From: an uncultured Rhodoferax sp.
GTDB lineage: Bacteria > Pseudomonadota > Gammaproteobacteria > Burkholderiales > Burkholderiaceae_C
Reading direction: 5' to 3'
Assembly (NCBI RefSeq): GCF_946221635.1
Contig: NZ_CAMIHB010000002.1
Span: forward strand, 166,796 to 230,795
DNA length: 64,000 nt
The position numbers and the translations under genes were made by a program. Positions 39,880-48,389 of the stretch are shown piece by piece. Below the pieces are notes generated by a model. That model ran no database searches and was not told the DNA's origin. It saw only the letters and a program-made list of their open reading frames with translations. The first letter of the stretch is position 1. Each line of letters begins with the position of its first letter.

Positions 39880-41700
39880 TTACCGCGTCGGGGCCACGAT
39901 ATCCAGGGCCAGCGCTTCGGCCACCTTGATGCCGTCCACACCGGCCGACAGGATGCCGCCGGCATAGGAGGCGCCTTCGCCCGCCGGGTAGAGGCCACGC
40001 ACCGTCGTGCTCTGCAGGTCCTCGCCGCGCGGCATCTTGACGGGGCTGGAGGTGCGGGTTTCCACGCCGGTCAGCACGGCATCGGCCATGTCATAGCCCT
40101 TGATCTTGCGGCCAAAGACCGGCAGTGCCTCGCGCATGGCCTCAATCGCATAGGTGGGCAGCGCGGCGGCCAGGTCACCGAGTTTGACGCCGGGTTTGTA
40201 GGACGGAATGACGGCGCCCAGCGCGCTGGAGGGCCGCGCGGCCAGAAAGTCGCCCACCAGCTGGCCCGGTGCCTCGTAGCAGCTGCCACCCAGCACATAG
40301 GCGCCCGATTCGAGCGCGCGTTGCAGGTTCACGCCCGCCAAGGGATGCACGGCCTGCGGGTCGCGCGCGCGCAGGGCGGCGGCCTCGGCCGCCAGGGTGC
40401 GGCCCAGCGCCTCGCCCCAGGCGTGGACAAAGGCGGCCTCGTCCTGCGGGTAGTCGGGCGGATCGATGCCCACCACCATGCCGGCGTTGGCATTGCGTTC
40501 GGCGCGCGAGTACTGGCTCATGCCGTTGGTGACCACGCGGCCGGGCTCGCTGGTGGCGGCCACCACCGTACCGCCCGGGCACATGCAGAAGCTGTAGACC
40601 GCGCGCCCGTTGGCAGCGTGGTGCACCAGCTTGTAGTCGGCTGCACCCAGCAAGGGGTGGCCGGCGTGGCGCCCCCAGCGCGCGCGGTCGATCACGCTCT
40701 GCGGGTGCTCGATGCGCACACCCACCGAGAAGGACTTGGCCTGCATGGCTACGCCACGCGCATGCAGCATGGCAAAGGTGTCGCGCGAGCTGTGGCCCAG
40801 GGCCATCACCACATGGCGCGCCGGCAGGATGTAGTGGCTGCCGTTTTGAAGGTTTTCGACCTCCAGCCCCCGTAAATATTGCGCAGAATGCTCCTGATTT
40901 AATAGCAGATCGGTGACGCGCTGCTCGAAGCGGATCTCGCCGCCCAGTGCGATGATCTGCTCGCGGATGCCTTCCACCACCTTCACGAGCTTGAAGGTGC
41001 CGATGTGCGGGTGGGCCTCGTAGAGGATTTCGGCGGGGGCGCCGTGGTTCACGAACTCGTGCATCACCTTGCGGCCCAGAAAGCGCGGGTCCTTGATCTG
41101 GCTGTAGAGCTTGCCGTCCGAAAAGGTACCGGCGCCGCCTTCGCCGAACTGCACGTTGCTTTCGGGGTTGAGGGTCTTCTTGCGCCACAGGCCCCAGGTG
41201 TCCTTGGTGCGCTGGCGCACCGTTGTGCCGCGCTCCAGCACGATGGGCTTGAAGCCCATCTGCGCCAGTACCAGTGCCGCCAGCATGCCGCAGGGGCCAA
41301 AGCCCACGACCACGGGACGTTCGCCTTCTGTCAGGCCGAAGTCTGCCGGGGCCTGTGCCACTGGGCGGTACGCCATGTCGGGCGTGGGGGCGATGTGCGG
41401 GTGGTTCTGGTGTTGCGCCAGCAGCCGGGCTTCCAGGGCTGCATCGTGCAGCGCGATATCGACGATATAGGCCGCCAGCAGGTCGGCCTTGCGCGCATCA
41501 AAGCTGCGCTTGAAGACCTGCAGACTGGCAATGGCCGTCGTGTCCACGCCCAGGGCCTGCGCGCACAGGCGTTGCAGGGCCTCGACGGGGTGGGCAACGG
41601 GCGCGCGGTCCGCCTCGGTTTCCGTGGGGGCATCGGCCGCACGGCGGGCCTCCACGGGCAGGGCGGACAGGGGGAGTTTGAGTTCGGTGAGGCGGATCAT
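39880..41700 (-). CDS. FAD-dependent dehydrogenase (COG2509-like)
   Basis: A 606-residue flavoprotein. The dinucleotide-binding motif is VVVGFGPCGMLAALVLAQMG (about residues 129-148), and an N-terminal region of about 110 residues precedes it, as in this family. GEGGAGTFSDGKL and the C-terminal LYPAGEGASYAGGILSAGVDG are characteristic and bind FAD. The reaction is not established for the family. Residues about 265-284 (LLLNQEHSAQYLRGLEVENLQ, 21 residues spanning it) derive from a family A repeat, lying in a variable loop between strands. Divergent or convergent partners give no further clue. Confidence 0.85.
   Translation of the reverse strand: MIRLTELKLPLSALPVEARRAADAPTETEADRAPVAHPVEALQRLCAQALGVDTTAIASLQVFKRSFDARKADLLAAYIVDIALHDAALEARLLAQHQNHPHIAPTPDMAYRPVAQAPADFGLTEGERPVVVGFGPCGMLAALVLAQMGFKPIVLERGTTVRQRTKDTWGLWRKKTLNPESNVQFGEGGAGTFSDGKLYSQIKDPRFLGRKVMHEFVNHGAPAEILYEAHPHIGTFKLVKVVEGIREQIIALGGEIRFEQRVTDLLLNQEHSAQYLRGLEVENLQNGSHYILPARHVVMALGHSSRDTFAMLHARGVAMQAKSFSVGVRIEHPQSVIDRARWGRHAGHPLLGAADYKLVHHAANGRAVYSFCMCPGGTVVAATSEPGRVVTNGMSQYSRAERNANAGMVVGIDPPDYPQDEAAFVHAWGEALGRTLAAEAAALRARDPQAVHPLAGVNLQRALESGAYVLGGSCYEAPGQLVGDFLAARPSSALGAVIPSYKPGVKLGDLAAALPTYAIEAMREALPVFGRKIKGYDMADAVLTGVETRTSSPVKMPRGEDLQSTTVRGLYPAGEGASYAGGILSAGVDGIKVAEALALDIVAPTR
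40851..40906 (-). repeat. Dispersed repeat family A, copy 6 (inside FAD dehydrogenase gene)
   Basis: On the minus strand: GCTATTAAATCAGGAGCAT, TCTGCGCAATATTTAC, GGGGGCTGGAGGTCG. It is translated in the same direction as the gene, without a stop. Confidence 0.82.
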
Positions 41701-41746
41701 GGGGCAGGCTCGTGGTTATCAAGCAGGCCCCGATTTTAAGTGGCCG

Positions 41747-42691
41747 CTAGTGCAGGCCCTGCTTCAGCGTTTCCGAGGGGCTGTGCCCGAACAGCTTGCG
41801 GTAGTCGCTGGAGAACTGGCTGAAGTGCCAGAAGCCCCAGTCGGCCGCGACGTCGCGCACGTGGCGGGTTTCGGCCTCGCGCAGCTGGCGGCGCGCACCG
41901 TTGAGGCGCAGGATGCGCAGGTACTGCACCGGGTTGATGCCCAGCACATCCTCAAAGCAGTACTGCAGCGTGCGCCGGCTCACATACAGGGCCTGGCACA
42001 GCTCGGGGACGGTGACGGCGCGGTCGTGGTGGGCCAGCAGGTAGTCCCGCGCCTTGCCTACCACCCGCTGGCGCCTGGCGAAACTGCTGCTGCACCGTGG
42101 GTCCACCACGCTGTGGTCCAGCACCGGCAGCAGCGCATCCAGCACCGCCTGCTGCAGTGGTGCATCTTCCCCCGGTGGGGCCGCCGCATGCAGCAGGGTA
42201 TTGAGCGTCTGCAGGCAGCGGTGGTGGGCTGCCGGGTCTGCGTGCACCAGTTCGGCCTGGCCCAGGTGCTCCCAATCCAGGTCATAGCCCAGGCGGGCCG
42301 CGGCTGTGCGCAGCGCCGACTGCTGGATCACCACCCCGTAGATGGTGTAGTCGGGCGGTGTTATCAGCTCGAACTCGCAGCCCCCTGGGCGCACCAGCAC
42401 ACTGCTGGGGGCGGTCACGCGGCCGTTGATGCGGGTGTTGCGGGTGGAGTAGGGCAGCCCGAACCAGAGCGCGTCCGGCCAGACGCAGCAGGACTGGCGC
42501 ATGCCCTGGCTGGTGCTTTCGCGGAAGACCTGCATCGCGGGCAACTGCATCTCTTCGAGCAGTCCGTGGAAGTCGCCGGCCGTGGTCTGGTCGTAACACT
42601 GTTCCCAGTTGGTGAGGTTGCCGGCGTGTTCGTCCGCATCCATGGCTTCCACGACACGGACGGTGGGGGAGTGCGGGTGTTGCAAGATCAT
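41747..42691 (-). CDS. AraC-family regulator of the ethanolamine genes (EutR-like)
   Basis: A 314-residue regulator. The N-terminal sensing domain is followed by two helix-turn-helix units in the last 100 residues: VPELCQALYVSRRTLQYCFE and VRDVAADWGFWHFSQFSSDY. This QYCFED...GINPVQYLR wording matches the EutR branch. It is divergent from the ethanolamine permease-eutBC genes 178 bases away and is the obvious activator; ethanolamine plus adenosylcobalamin is the known effector pair for enterobacterial EutR. SD AGGAGAA supports ATG 42691 over an upstream in-frame codon at 42739. Confidence 0.85.
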   Translation of the reverse strand: MILQHPHSPTVRVVEAMDADEHAGNLTNWEQCYDQTTAGDFHGLLEEMQLPAMQVFRESTSQGMRQSCCVWPDALWFGLPYSTRNTRINGRVTAPSSVLVRPGGCEFELITPPDYTIYGVVIQQSALRTAAARLGYDLDWEHLGQAELVHADPAAHHRCLQTLNTLLHAAAPPGEDAPLQQAVLDALLPVLDHSVVDPRCSSSFARRQRVVGKARDYLLAHHDRAVTVPELCQALYVSRRTLQYCFEDVLGINPVQYLRILRLNGARRQLREAETRHVRDVAADWGFWHFSQFSSDYRKLFGHSPSETLKQGLH

Positions 42692-42814
42692 GCGCGGGTT
42701 CTCCTGGCTCCGGGGGACTGTAGTGCAAGGCGGGCGCACCGTGTGGGTGCGCCACGCAGGTTTGCCGAAATTCGATACCGGCCTGGCCGGGGACTGCCTA
42801 CAGTGCGTTCAAGC

Positions 42815-42839
42815 AAAGCCCATGCCTGTGCAGGGCTTT
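42815..42839 (+). promoter_or_regulatory. Hairpin in the leader of the ethanolamine operon
   Basis: Stem AAAGCCC / GGGCTTT with an 11-base loop, followed by TATTT, 30 bases before the permease ATG. Another hairpin, GGCGCACC/GGGTGCGCC, lies near 42733-42752. They could attenuate the operon or end a divergent message; no cobalamin riboswitch features are seen. Confidence 0.4.
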
Positions 42840-42869
42840 TATTTCCCGACCTGTTGGAGGAATCTCTTC

Positions 42870-44267
42870 ATGGCATCCACGCATCCCTCATCCGGCGCGC
42901 ATGCGCTCAAGCCGGTGCTCAGCACCCTGCAACTCTGGGGCATCGCCGTCGGGCTGGTGATCTCGGGCGAGTACTTCGGCTGGAGCTTTGGCTGGGCCTC
43001 GGCCGGTACGCTGGGCTTTACCGTCACCGCGCTCTTCATCGCCGCGATGTACACCACCTTCATCTTCAGCTTCACCGAGCTGACGACGTCCATCCCCCAC
43101 GCCGGCGGTCCCTTTGCTTACAGCAAGCGCGCCTTCGGCCCCGTGGGGGGCTACATCGCGGGCATTGCCACGCTGGTGGAGTTCGTGTTCGCACCACCGG
43201 CGATTGCGCTGGCCATCGGGGCCTACCTGAATGTGCAGTTCCCCTCGCTGGACCCCAAGGTCGCGGCGGTGGGGGCCTACCTGGTGTTCATGACGCTCAA
43301 CATCGTTGGCGTGCAGATCGCCGCCACCTTCGAGCTGTTCGTCACCATCCTGGCCATCTTCGAGCTGCTGGTCTTCATGGGCGTGGTCTCGCCCGGCTTC
43401 TCCATGGCCAACTTCGTCAAGGGCGGCTGGTCGGGGCAGGACGGCTTTTCCATGGCGGCCATCCCCGGCATGTTTGCCGCCATCCCTTTTGCCATCTGGT
43501 TCTTCCTGGCGATCGAAGGCGTGGCCATGGCGGCGGAAGAGGCCAAGGACCCCAAGCGCTCCATCCCGATCGCCTACATCGCCGGCATCCTGACGCTGGT
43601 GGTGCTGGCGGTGGGCGTGATGGTGTTCGCCGGCGGTGCCGGTGACTGGACCAAGCTGGCCAACATCAACGACCCGCTGCCCCAGGCCATGAAGCTCATC
43701 GTCGGTGAGAGCAGCGGTTGGTTGCACATGCTGGTCTGGCTGGGCCTGTTTGGCTTGGTGGCTTCCTTCCACGGCATCATCCTGGGCTACTCGCGCCAGA
43801 TCTTCGCCCTGGCGCGGGAAGGCTATCTGCCGGCCTACTTTGCCAAGGTGCACCCCCGCTTCAAGACGCCGCACCGCGCCATCCTGGCCGGAGGCGTGAT
43901 CGGCATTGCCGCCATCTTCAGTGACGAGGTGCTGACCCTGGGTGGTCAGACGCTCACGGCCAACATCGTGACCATGTCGGTGTTCGGCGCCATCGTGATG
44001 TACATTGTCAGCATGGCCAGCCTGTTCAAGCTGCGCAAATCCGAACCCGGCATGGCGCGTCCCTTCCGTGCCCCGCTGTACCCCCTCTTCCCGGCCTTCG
44101 CGCTCATCGCAGCCGTGGTCTGCCTGGTGACCATGGCCTACTACAACCAACTCGTGGCAGGCTTGTTTGTGGGCATCGTGGTGCTGGGCTTTGTGTACTT
44201 CTCCCTGACCAAGGGGGCACGCAAGGAATGGGTGAAATCCACTGTGGAGACGGGTGCGGGTGCCTGA
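42870..44267 (+). CDS. eat: Ethanolamine permease (Eat family)
   Basis: A 465-residue APC-superfamily transporter with twelve predicted helices. ISGEYFGWSFGWASAGTLGF and FAYSKRAFGPVGGYIAGIAT are typical of ethanolamine permeases. It brings ethanolamine across the inner membrane for EutBC. SD GGAGG at 42856-42860 fixes ATG 42870. Its stop lies inside the start of eutB (14-base overlap), so the two are coupled. There are no microcompartment shell genes nearby. Confidence 0.92.
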   Translation: MASTHPSSGAHALKPVLSTLQLWGIAVGLVISGEYFGWSFGWASAGTLGFTVTALFIAAMYTTFIFSFTELTTSIPHAGGPFAYSKRAFGPVGGYIAGIATLVEFVFAPPAIALAIGAYLNVQFPSLDPKVAAVGAYLVFMTLNIVGVQIAATFELFVTILAIFELLVFMGVVSPGFSMANFVKGGWSGQDGFSMAAIPGMFAAIPFAIWFFLAIEGVAMAAEEAKDPKRSIPIAYIAGILTLVVLAVGVMVFAGGAGDWTKLANINDPLPQAMKLIVGESSGWLHMLVWLGLFGLVASFHGIILGYSRQIFALAREGYLPAYFAKVHPRFKTPHRAILAGGVIGIAAIFSDEVLTLGGQTLTANIVTMSVFGAIVMYIVSMASLFKLRKSEPGMARPFRAPLYPLFPAFALIAAVVCLVTMAYYNQLVAGLFVGIVVLGFVYFSLTKGARKEWVKSTVETGAGA

Positions 44268-45660
44268 GTCTGCCTACTCCTCCACCCTGGGGGTGCAGAC
44301 CTACGGGTTTGCCAACCTCAAGGACCTGATGGCCAAGGCCAGCCCCGCACGCTCGGGCGATGCCCTGGCCGGGGTGGCCGCCCAGAGTGCGCAGGAGCGC
44401 GCAGCCGCCCAGCAGGCGCTGGCGGATGTGCCGCTCAAGACTTTTCTCTCCGAGGCTCTGGTGCCTTACGAGGACGATGAGGTAACCCGCCTCATCCTGG
44501 ATACCCACGACGCCCAGGCCTTTGCGCCCATCAGCCACCTCACGGTGGGCGACTTTCGCAACTGGTTGCTCAACGACCGTGTGGACAGCGCCGCGCTGCA
44601 GGCGCTGGCTCCCGGCGTGACGCCCGAAATGGCGGCGGCCGTCAGCAAGATCATGCGCAACCAGGACCTCATCCTCGTGGCGCGCAAATGCAGCGTGGTG
44701 ACCGGCTTTCGCAACACCATCGGCCTGCCCGGACGCATGAGCACGCGGCTGCAACCCAACCACCCCACCGACGACACCACCGGCATTGCGGCCAGCATGC
44801 TCGATGGCTTGCTCTACGGCAGTGGCGATGCCGTCATCGGCATCAACCCGGCCACCGACAACGTGGCCCAGGTCATGCGCCTGGTGCACATGATGGACGA
44901 GGTGATCCAGCACTACGCCATCCCCACCCAGTCCTGCGTGCTCACGCATGTGACCAATACCCTCCAGGCCATCGAGCGCGGCGCGCCGGTGGACCTGGTG
45001 TTCCAGTCCATAGGCGGCACCGAAGCCACCAACAGCAGCTTTGGCCTCAACCTCGCGCTGCTGGCCGAGGCGCGCAGCGCCGCGCTCTCGCTGCAGCGCG
45101 GCACGGTGGGCAACAACGTCATGTACTTCGAGACCGGGCAGGGCAGCGCGCTCTCGGCCAACGCCCACCATGGCCTGGACCAGCAAACCTGCGAGGCGCG
45201 CGCCTACGCCGTGGCGCGCCACTTCAAGCCCCTGCTGGTGAACACCGTGGTCGGTTTCATCGGCCCGGAGTACCTGTTCGACGGTAAACAGATCATTCGC
45301 GCGGGGCTGGAAGACCACTTCTGCGCCAAGCTGCTGGGCCTGCCCATGGGCTGCGATGTCTGCTACACCAACCATGCCGATGCCGACCAGAATGACATGG
45401 ACGTGCTGCTGACCCTGCTGGGCGCTGCGGGCTGTACCTTTGTCATGGGCATCCCCGGTTCGGATGACATCATGCTCAACTACCAGACCACGTCCTTCCA
45501 CGACGCCTTGTACGCGCGCCGCGTGCTGGGCCTGCGCGCCGCGCCCGAGTTCGAGGCCTGGCTGGAGCGCATGCAGATTGCCACTGCCAGCGACCAGGGC
45601 CTGTTCCTGCCCTCCGAGCTTCCTCCCGCGTTTGCCCGTGCCGTCTTGCCCCTGTCCTGA
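44254..45660 (+). CDS. eutB: Ethanolamine ammonia-lyase large subunit EutB
   Basis: Adenosylcobalamin-dependent conversion of ethanolamine to acetaldehyde and ammonia. The 468-residue protein has the standard length. Recognisable stretches are KIMRNQDLILVARKCSVVT, FRNTIGLPGRMSTRLQPNHP, LTHVTNTLQAIERGAPVDLV, YFETGQGSALSANAHHGLDQ and NYQTTSFHDALYARRVLGL. The active-site Glu/Arg/Gln positions lie within these conserved blocks. It starts at GTG 44254, overlapping the permease gene; GTG 44260 is an alternative. eutC follows four bases after. Confidence 0.95.
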   Translation: MRVPESAYSSTLGVQTYGFANLKDLMAKASPARSGDALAGVAAQSAQERAAAQQALADVPLKTFLSEALVPYEDDEVTRLILDTHDAQAFAPISHLTVGDFRNWLLNDRVDSAALQALAPGVTPEMAAAVSKIMRNQDLILVARKCSVVTGFRNTIGLPGRMSTRLQPNHPTDDTTGIAASMLDGLLYGSGDAVIGINPATDNVAQVMRLVHMMDEVIQHYAIPTQSCVLTHVTNTLQAIERGAPVDLVFQSIGGTEATNSSFGLNLALLAEARSAALSLQRGTVGNNVMYFETGQGSALSANAHHGLDQQTCEARAYAVARHFKPLLVNTVVGFIGPEYLFDGKQIIRAGLEDHFCAKLLGLPMGCDVCYTNHADADQNDMDVLLTLLGAAGCTFVMGIPGSDDIMLNYQTTSFHDALYARRVLGLRAAPEFEAWLERMQIATASDQGLFLPSELPPAFARAVLPLS

Positions 45661-45664
45661 TCCC

Positions 45665-46537
45665 ATGTCCGATTCCGGTTTCGACCCTGTTCCTGCCACG
45701 GATGCCGGCGCCACACCGCTGGTGACCCCCAATGCCTGGGCGGGGCTGCGCCAGTTCACCGCGGCGCGCATCGCGCTGGGGCGTGCCGGTGTCAGCCTGC
45801 CCACGGCCGCGCACCTGGCCTTTCAGCAGGCCCACGCCCAGGCGCGTGACGCCGTGCACACGGGCTTGGACGCGGATGGCTTGGTCGGCGCGCTCGCGCA
45901 GGCCTGGCCCGGTCTGGAGGCGCCTCTGCAACTGCACAGTGCTGCAGCCGACCGCGCCCAGTACCTGCAGCGCCCCGATCTGGGGCGCAAGCTCAACCCG
46001 GCATCTGCCCGGCAACTGGGCCAACCCACCCTGGACACCGTGGTGCGCGAGGCTGCGAGCAGCCGCCCCTATGACCTGGCGCTGGTGGTGGCGGATGGTT
46101 TGTCCGCACGCGCCGTGGCGCAGAATGCCGCCCCATTTCTGGCGGCGCTGTACCGCCGCATGGCAGGCGAGTCCTGGCGCGTGGCGCCGCCCTGCGTGGT
46201 GCAACAGGGGCGCGTGGCCGTGGGTGACGAGGTGGGCCAGCGACTGGGCGCGCGCGCCGTGGTGGTGCTCATTGGCGAACGGCCTGGCCTGAGTTCGCCC
46301 GACAGCATGGGCCTGTACCTGACCTGGATGCCGCGCGTGGGCCTGACCGACGCCAGCCGCAACTGCATCTCGAATGTGCGCCCGGCCGGCCTGCCCTGGG
46401 AGGACGCGGCCTATAAGCTGCACTACCTGCTGACGCAGTCGCGTGCGCGCCAACTCTCGGGGGTGGAGCTCAAGGACGATACCGCTGGCGCGGGCGGTGC
46501 GTTGGGAGCGCAACGCGGCAATTTCCTGTTGCGATAA
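45665..46537 (+). CDS. eutC: Ethanolamine ammonia-lyase small subunit EutC
   Basis: Light subunit that completes the cobalamin-binding site of EutBC. At 290 residues it is normal for non-enteric EutC. Conserved parts are AAHLAFQQAHAQARDAVH, PYDLALVVADGLSARAVAQN, VLIGERPGLSSPDSMGLYLT and DASRNCISNVRPAGL. ATG 45665 follows the eutB stop by four bases without a strong SD, implying coupling. No EutA reactivase and no acetaldehyde dehydrogenase gene is in the window. Confidence 0.95.
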   Translation: MSDSGFDPVPATDAGATPLVTPNAWAGLRQFTAARIALGRAGVSLPTAAHLAFQQAHAQARDAVHTGLDADGLVGALAQAWPGLEAPLQLHSAAADRAQYLQRPDLGRKLNPASARQLGQPTLDTVVREAASSRPYDLALVVADGLSARAVAQNAAPFLAALYRRMAGESWRVAPPCVVQQGRVAVGDEVGQRLGARAVVVLIGERPGLSSPDSMGLYLTWMPRVGLTDASRNCISNVRPAGLPWEDAAYKLHYLLTQSRARQLSGVELKDDTAGAGGALGAQRGNFLLR

Positions 46538-46599
46538 GTCCCAGGTGAGGGGCGGTACGGACGAAAATTGCAGTCGTACCCGCTACCGGAGCATCCGCC

Positions 46600-46745
46600 A
46601 CGTGCTGCAATATCCAGGCCCTGCTCAACTTCGAGCCGCCGGCCGCGGAACCGGAAATCCGCGATGCCTCGCTGCAGTTTGTGCGCAAGCTCCGCGGCTT
46701 CTGCGTACCCTCGCCAAGGTCCGCTCGGCGGCGCGGTTTGGCTGT
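46600..46745 (+). pseudogene. Decayed DUF2277 gene
   Basis: Reading from 46600 gives T-C-C-N-I-Q-A-L-L-N-F-E-P-P, then EIRDASLQFVRKLRGF, clearly the DUF2277 family start (intact members begin MCRNIKTLFNFEPP and continue to VRKLSGFTKPS). Here ATG has become ACG, Arg3 has become Cys, and after GFC the frame slips: the KxxxxAAxF continuation is readable only in another frame. There is no alternative ATG or GTG between the in-frame stop at 46546 and 46600. The remaining third of the gene is missing; what follows is the end of a convergent gene. Confidence 0.72.
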
Positions 46746-46752
46746 CTTTGAG

Positions 46753-47343
46753 TTATTGCAGTCTGGCGTTGTCGGCGGCAATCTGCTGGATCAGGTAAGC
46801 GTCAAACTTCTCTTCCGACCAGCGCATGACCTGGATGCTGAGGCTAGGGTCCTGGGTGGAGGTGAAGACCAGGTAGTTGAATGTTTGCGCCTGGGCGGTG
46901 TTGCCGTCGGGCTCCAGGGAGCCTTCATCAGACTCTTTGTCGTTGTAGCGGTACACGACACCGTCCAGTGTGAGTTCGCCTTTTTCATCGTCTTCCACAG
47001 CGTCCAGAAACTTGCGTGGGCGGTCCACCAGCTTGCGCAGGGCGACCCGCCTGACCATGACTTCCACTTTGGGCGGTTTGGCCGACAGGTCGGCATAGAC
47101 CAGCTGTTCCTGTCCATCGGCAGAGGTACCGAGGATCTGGTACCAGACGCCCTCTTCGCTGCGCACGGGATGGACATGTGCAATGGTCAGTGCGCGCGCC
47201 GCACTGCCCGCCGTTGCCGGCAGATCCAACACCGCGCCGGCTTTCAGCCTGACCACATCACCGGGCTCCAGTGCGTAGGCAGGCATCAGCGAAGCCATGC
47301 TGAGAACGGCAGCGGCGATCCAGTGGATAGTGAACGTGCTCAT
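46753..47343 (-). CDS. Exported hypothetical protein
   Basis: A 196-residue protein with signal peptide (HWIAAAVLSMASLMPAYA, cleavage after AYA). The mature part begins LEPGDVVRLKAGAVLDLPA, resembling an SH3-like beta segment, and contains charged strands ending in VMRWSEEKFDAYLIQQIAAD. I do not recognise a named family with confidence. It is convergent with the decayed DUF2277 remnant and divergent from rnpB. Codon use matches neighbours. Confidence 0.7.
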   Translation of the reverse strand: MSTFTIHWIAAAVLSMASLMPAYALEPGDVVRLKAGAVLDLPATAGSAARALTIAHVHPVRSEEGVWYQILGTSADGQEQLVYADLSAKPPKVEVMVRRVALRKLVDRPRKFLDAVEDDEKGELTLDGVVYRYNDKESDEGSLEPDGNTAQAQTFNYLVFTSTQDPSLSIQVMRWSEEKFDAYLIQQIAADNARLQ

Positions 47344-47420
47344 TGGGGAAAAATCCTTCTGCTGAACGGTTGCGCCCACCTTACCACGGGCGTTTCTACA
47401 GGCCAGGACGCCGCAGGCCT

Positions 47421-47426
47421 GATAAT
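47421..47426 (+). promoter_or_regulatory. Likely -10 box of the rnpB promoter
   Basis: GATAAT, extended by a preceding T, ends 6 bases before the predicted 5' end of RNase P RNA at 47433, as expected for a -10 element. No good -35 is seen at 17 bases (the nearest, TTTCTA, is 22 away). Confidence 0.5.
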
Positions 47427-47432
47427 CGGGGG

Positions 47433-47767
47433 GTGAAGCCCGCCAGACCACCGCTGGTGCAATCTGGGAAACCAGGCACTGGAGGAACGTCCGGACTGCA
47501 TAGGGCAGCGTAGCAGCTAACGGCTGTCCACCGACAAGTCGCAAGACCCTAAGGTGAGGATCAGAGCAACAGAGACGAGCCGCTTTGGTGCGGGTGAAAC
47601 GGGCAATCTCTACGCGCAGCAATACCAAGTAGGCACACGTTGACGGGGCCCCCGGAGTGTGCGGGTAGGTAGCATCGAGCCGTTCGGGTGACCGACGGCC
47701 CAGAGTAATGGTGGTCACGTGGGGGGAAACCCCCATGCACAGAATCCGGCTTATCGGTGGGCTTCAC
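47433..47767 (+). ncRNA. rnpB: RNase P RNA (bacterial class A)
   Basis: Catalytic RNA that trims tRNA 5' leaders. The closing helix P1 is formed by GTGAAGCCCGCC at the start and GGTGGGCTTCAC at the end. Between them lie conserved blocks GAGGAACGTCCGGACTGC (CR-I), GAGGATCAGAGCAACAGAGA, GGGTGAAACGG and the 3' CACAGAATCCGGCTTATCGG (CR-V). About 335 nt, the usual length. A run of T follows at 47769-47776, giving simple termination. A CBS-domain gene begins 50 bases downstream. Confidence 0.96.
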
Positions 47768-47817
47768 ACTTTTTTTGTTGTATGGTTAAGTCTTCACAGT
47801 CTTTGGGAGATGGGACC

Positions 47818-48246
47818 ATGCGACCGATTCTTGAACTGTTGGAAAAGCAAGGTGGCGCCATCTGGAGCCTGAGCCCCGATGACAGCGTCTACCAGGCCCT
47901 GGAGATGCTGGCCGAATGCAATGTCGGCGCGCTTATGGTGCTGCAGGGCGACAAGCTCGTCGGCATCTTCTCCGAGCGCGACTACACCCGCAAGATCGCC
48001 CTCGAAGGGCGCTCCTCCCGTGAAACCCAGGTGCGCGACATCATGACCTCGCAAGTGCTCACCGTGGGACCCAAATCCTCCACCGATGACTGCATGGCCC
48101 TCATGAGCCAGAAGAAGATCCGCCACCTACCCGTGGTGGACGGGGCGAAGGTGCTGGGCATGGTGTCGATTCGCGACCTGATGGACGACATCATCAAGGA
48201 CCGCGAGCAGACCATCACCCAGCTACAAAATTACATCACTTCATAG
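47818..48246 (+). CDS. Tandem CBS-domain protein
   Basis: A 142-residue stand-alone pair of CBS domains. CBS1 (about 10-65) has SVYQALEMLAECNVGALMV and LVGIFSERDYTRKIAL; CBS2 (about 75-135) has VRDIMTSQVLTVGPKSSTDD and KIRHLPVVDGAKVLGMVSIR. Such pairs bind adenine nucleotides and act as energy sensors on partner proteins; the partner is unknown here. GGGAGA upstream of ATG 47818 is a plausible SD. A family B repeat begins right after the stop. Confidence 0.9.
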   Translation: MRPILELLEKQGGAIWSLSPDDSVYQALEMLAECNVGALMVLQGDKLVGIFSERDYTRKIALEGRSSRETQVRDIMTSQVLTVGPKSSTDDCMALMSQKKIRHLPVVDGAKVLGMVSIRDLMDDIIKDREQTITQLQNYITS

Positions 48247-48386
48247 GGCCCCCACGCTGCGCCCACGCACGGCCCGGGGCCGTGCTCGGCGTATTGCCAC
48301 AACGTGAGCGCATCTGCGACCGCAGATGCGCGAGCGGGTCGCTGCCCCCCGAGTGGGCTGTTTCAGCTTGGGGCGGCCCGGCGCTG
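48247..48386 (-). repeat. Dispersed repeat family B, copy 4, with nested hairpins (intergenic)
   Basis: On the plus strand it has CCCCCACGCTGCGCC, then GCGGGTCGCTGCCCCCCGAG, then CTTGGGGCGGCCCGGCGC, the same blocks as copies 1-3. Two extra palindromes are nested in it: GCACGGCC/GGCCGTGC at 48267-48285 and GCATCTGCG/CGCAGATGC at 48310-48329. It fills the gap between convergent genes and may terminate both. Confidence 0.8.
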
Positions 48387-48389
48387 AAA

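Noticed and set aside
42692..42869. Possible sigma-54 promoter or cobalamin riboswitch before the ethanolamine genes.
   Set aside because: The TGGC...TGC pair is one base too close for a sigma-54 site, and no B12-box-like sequence was found.
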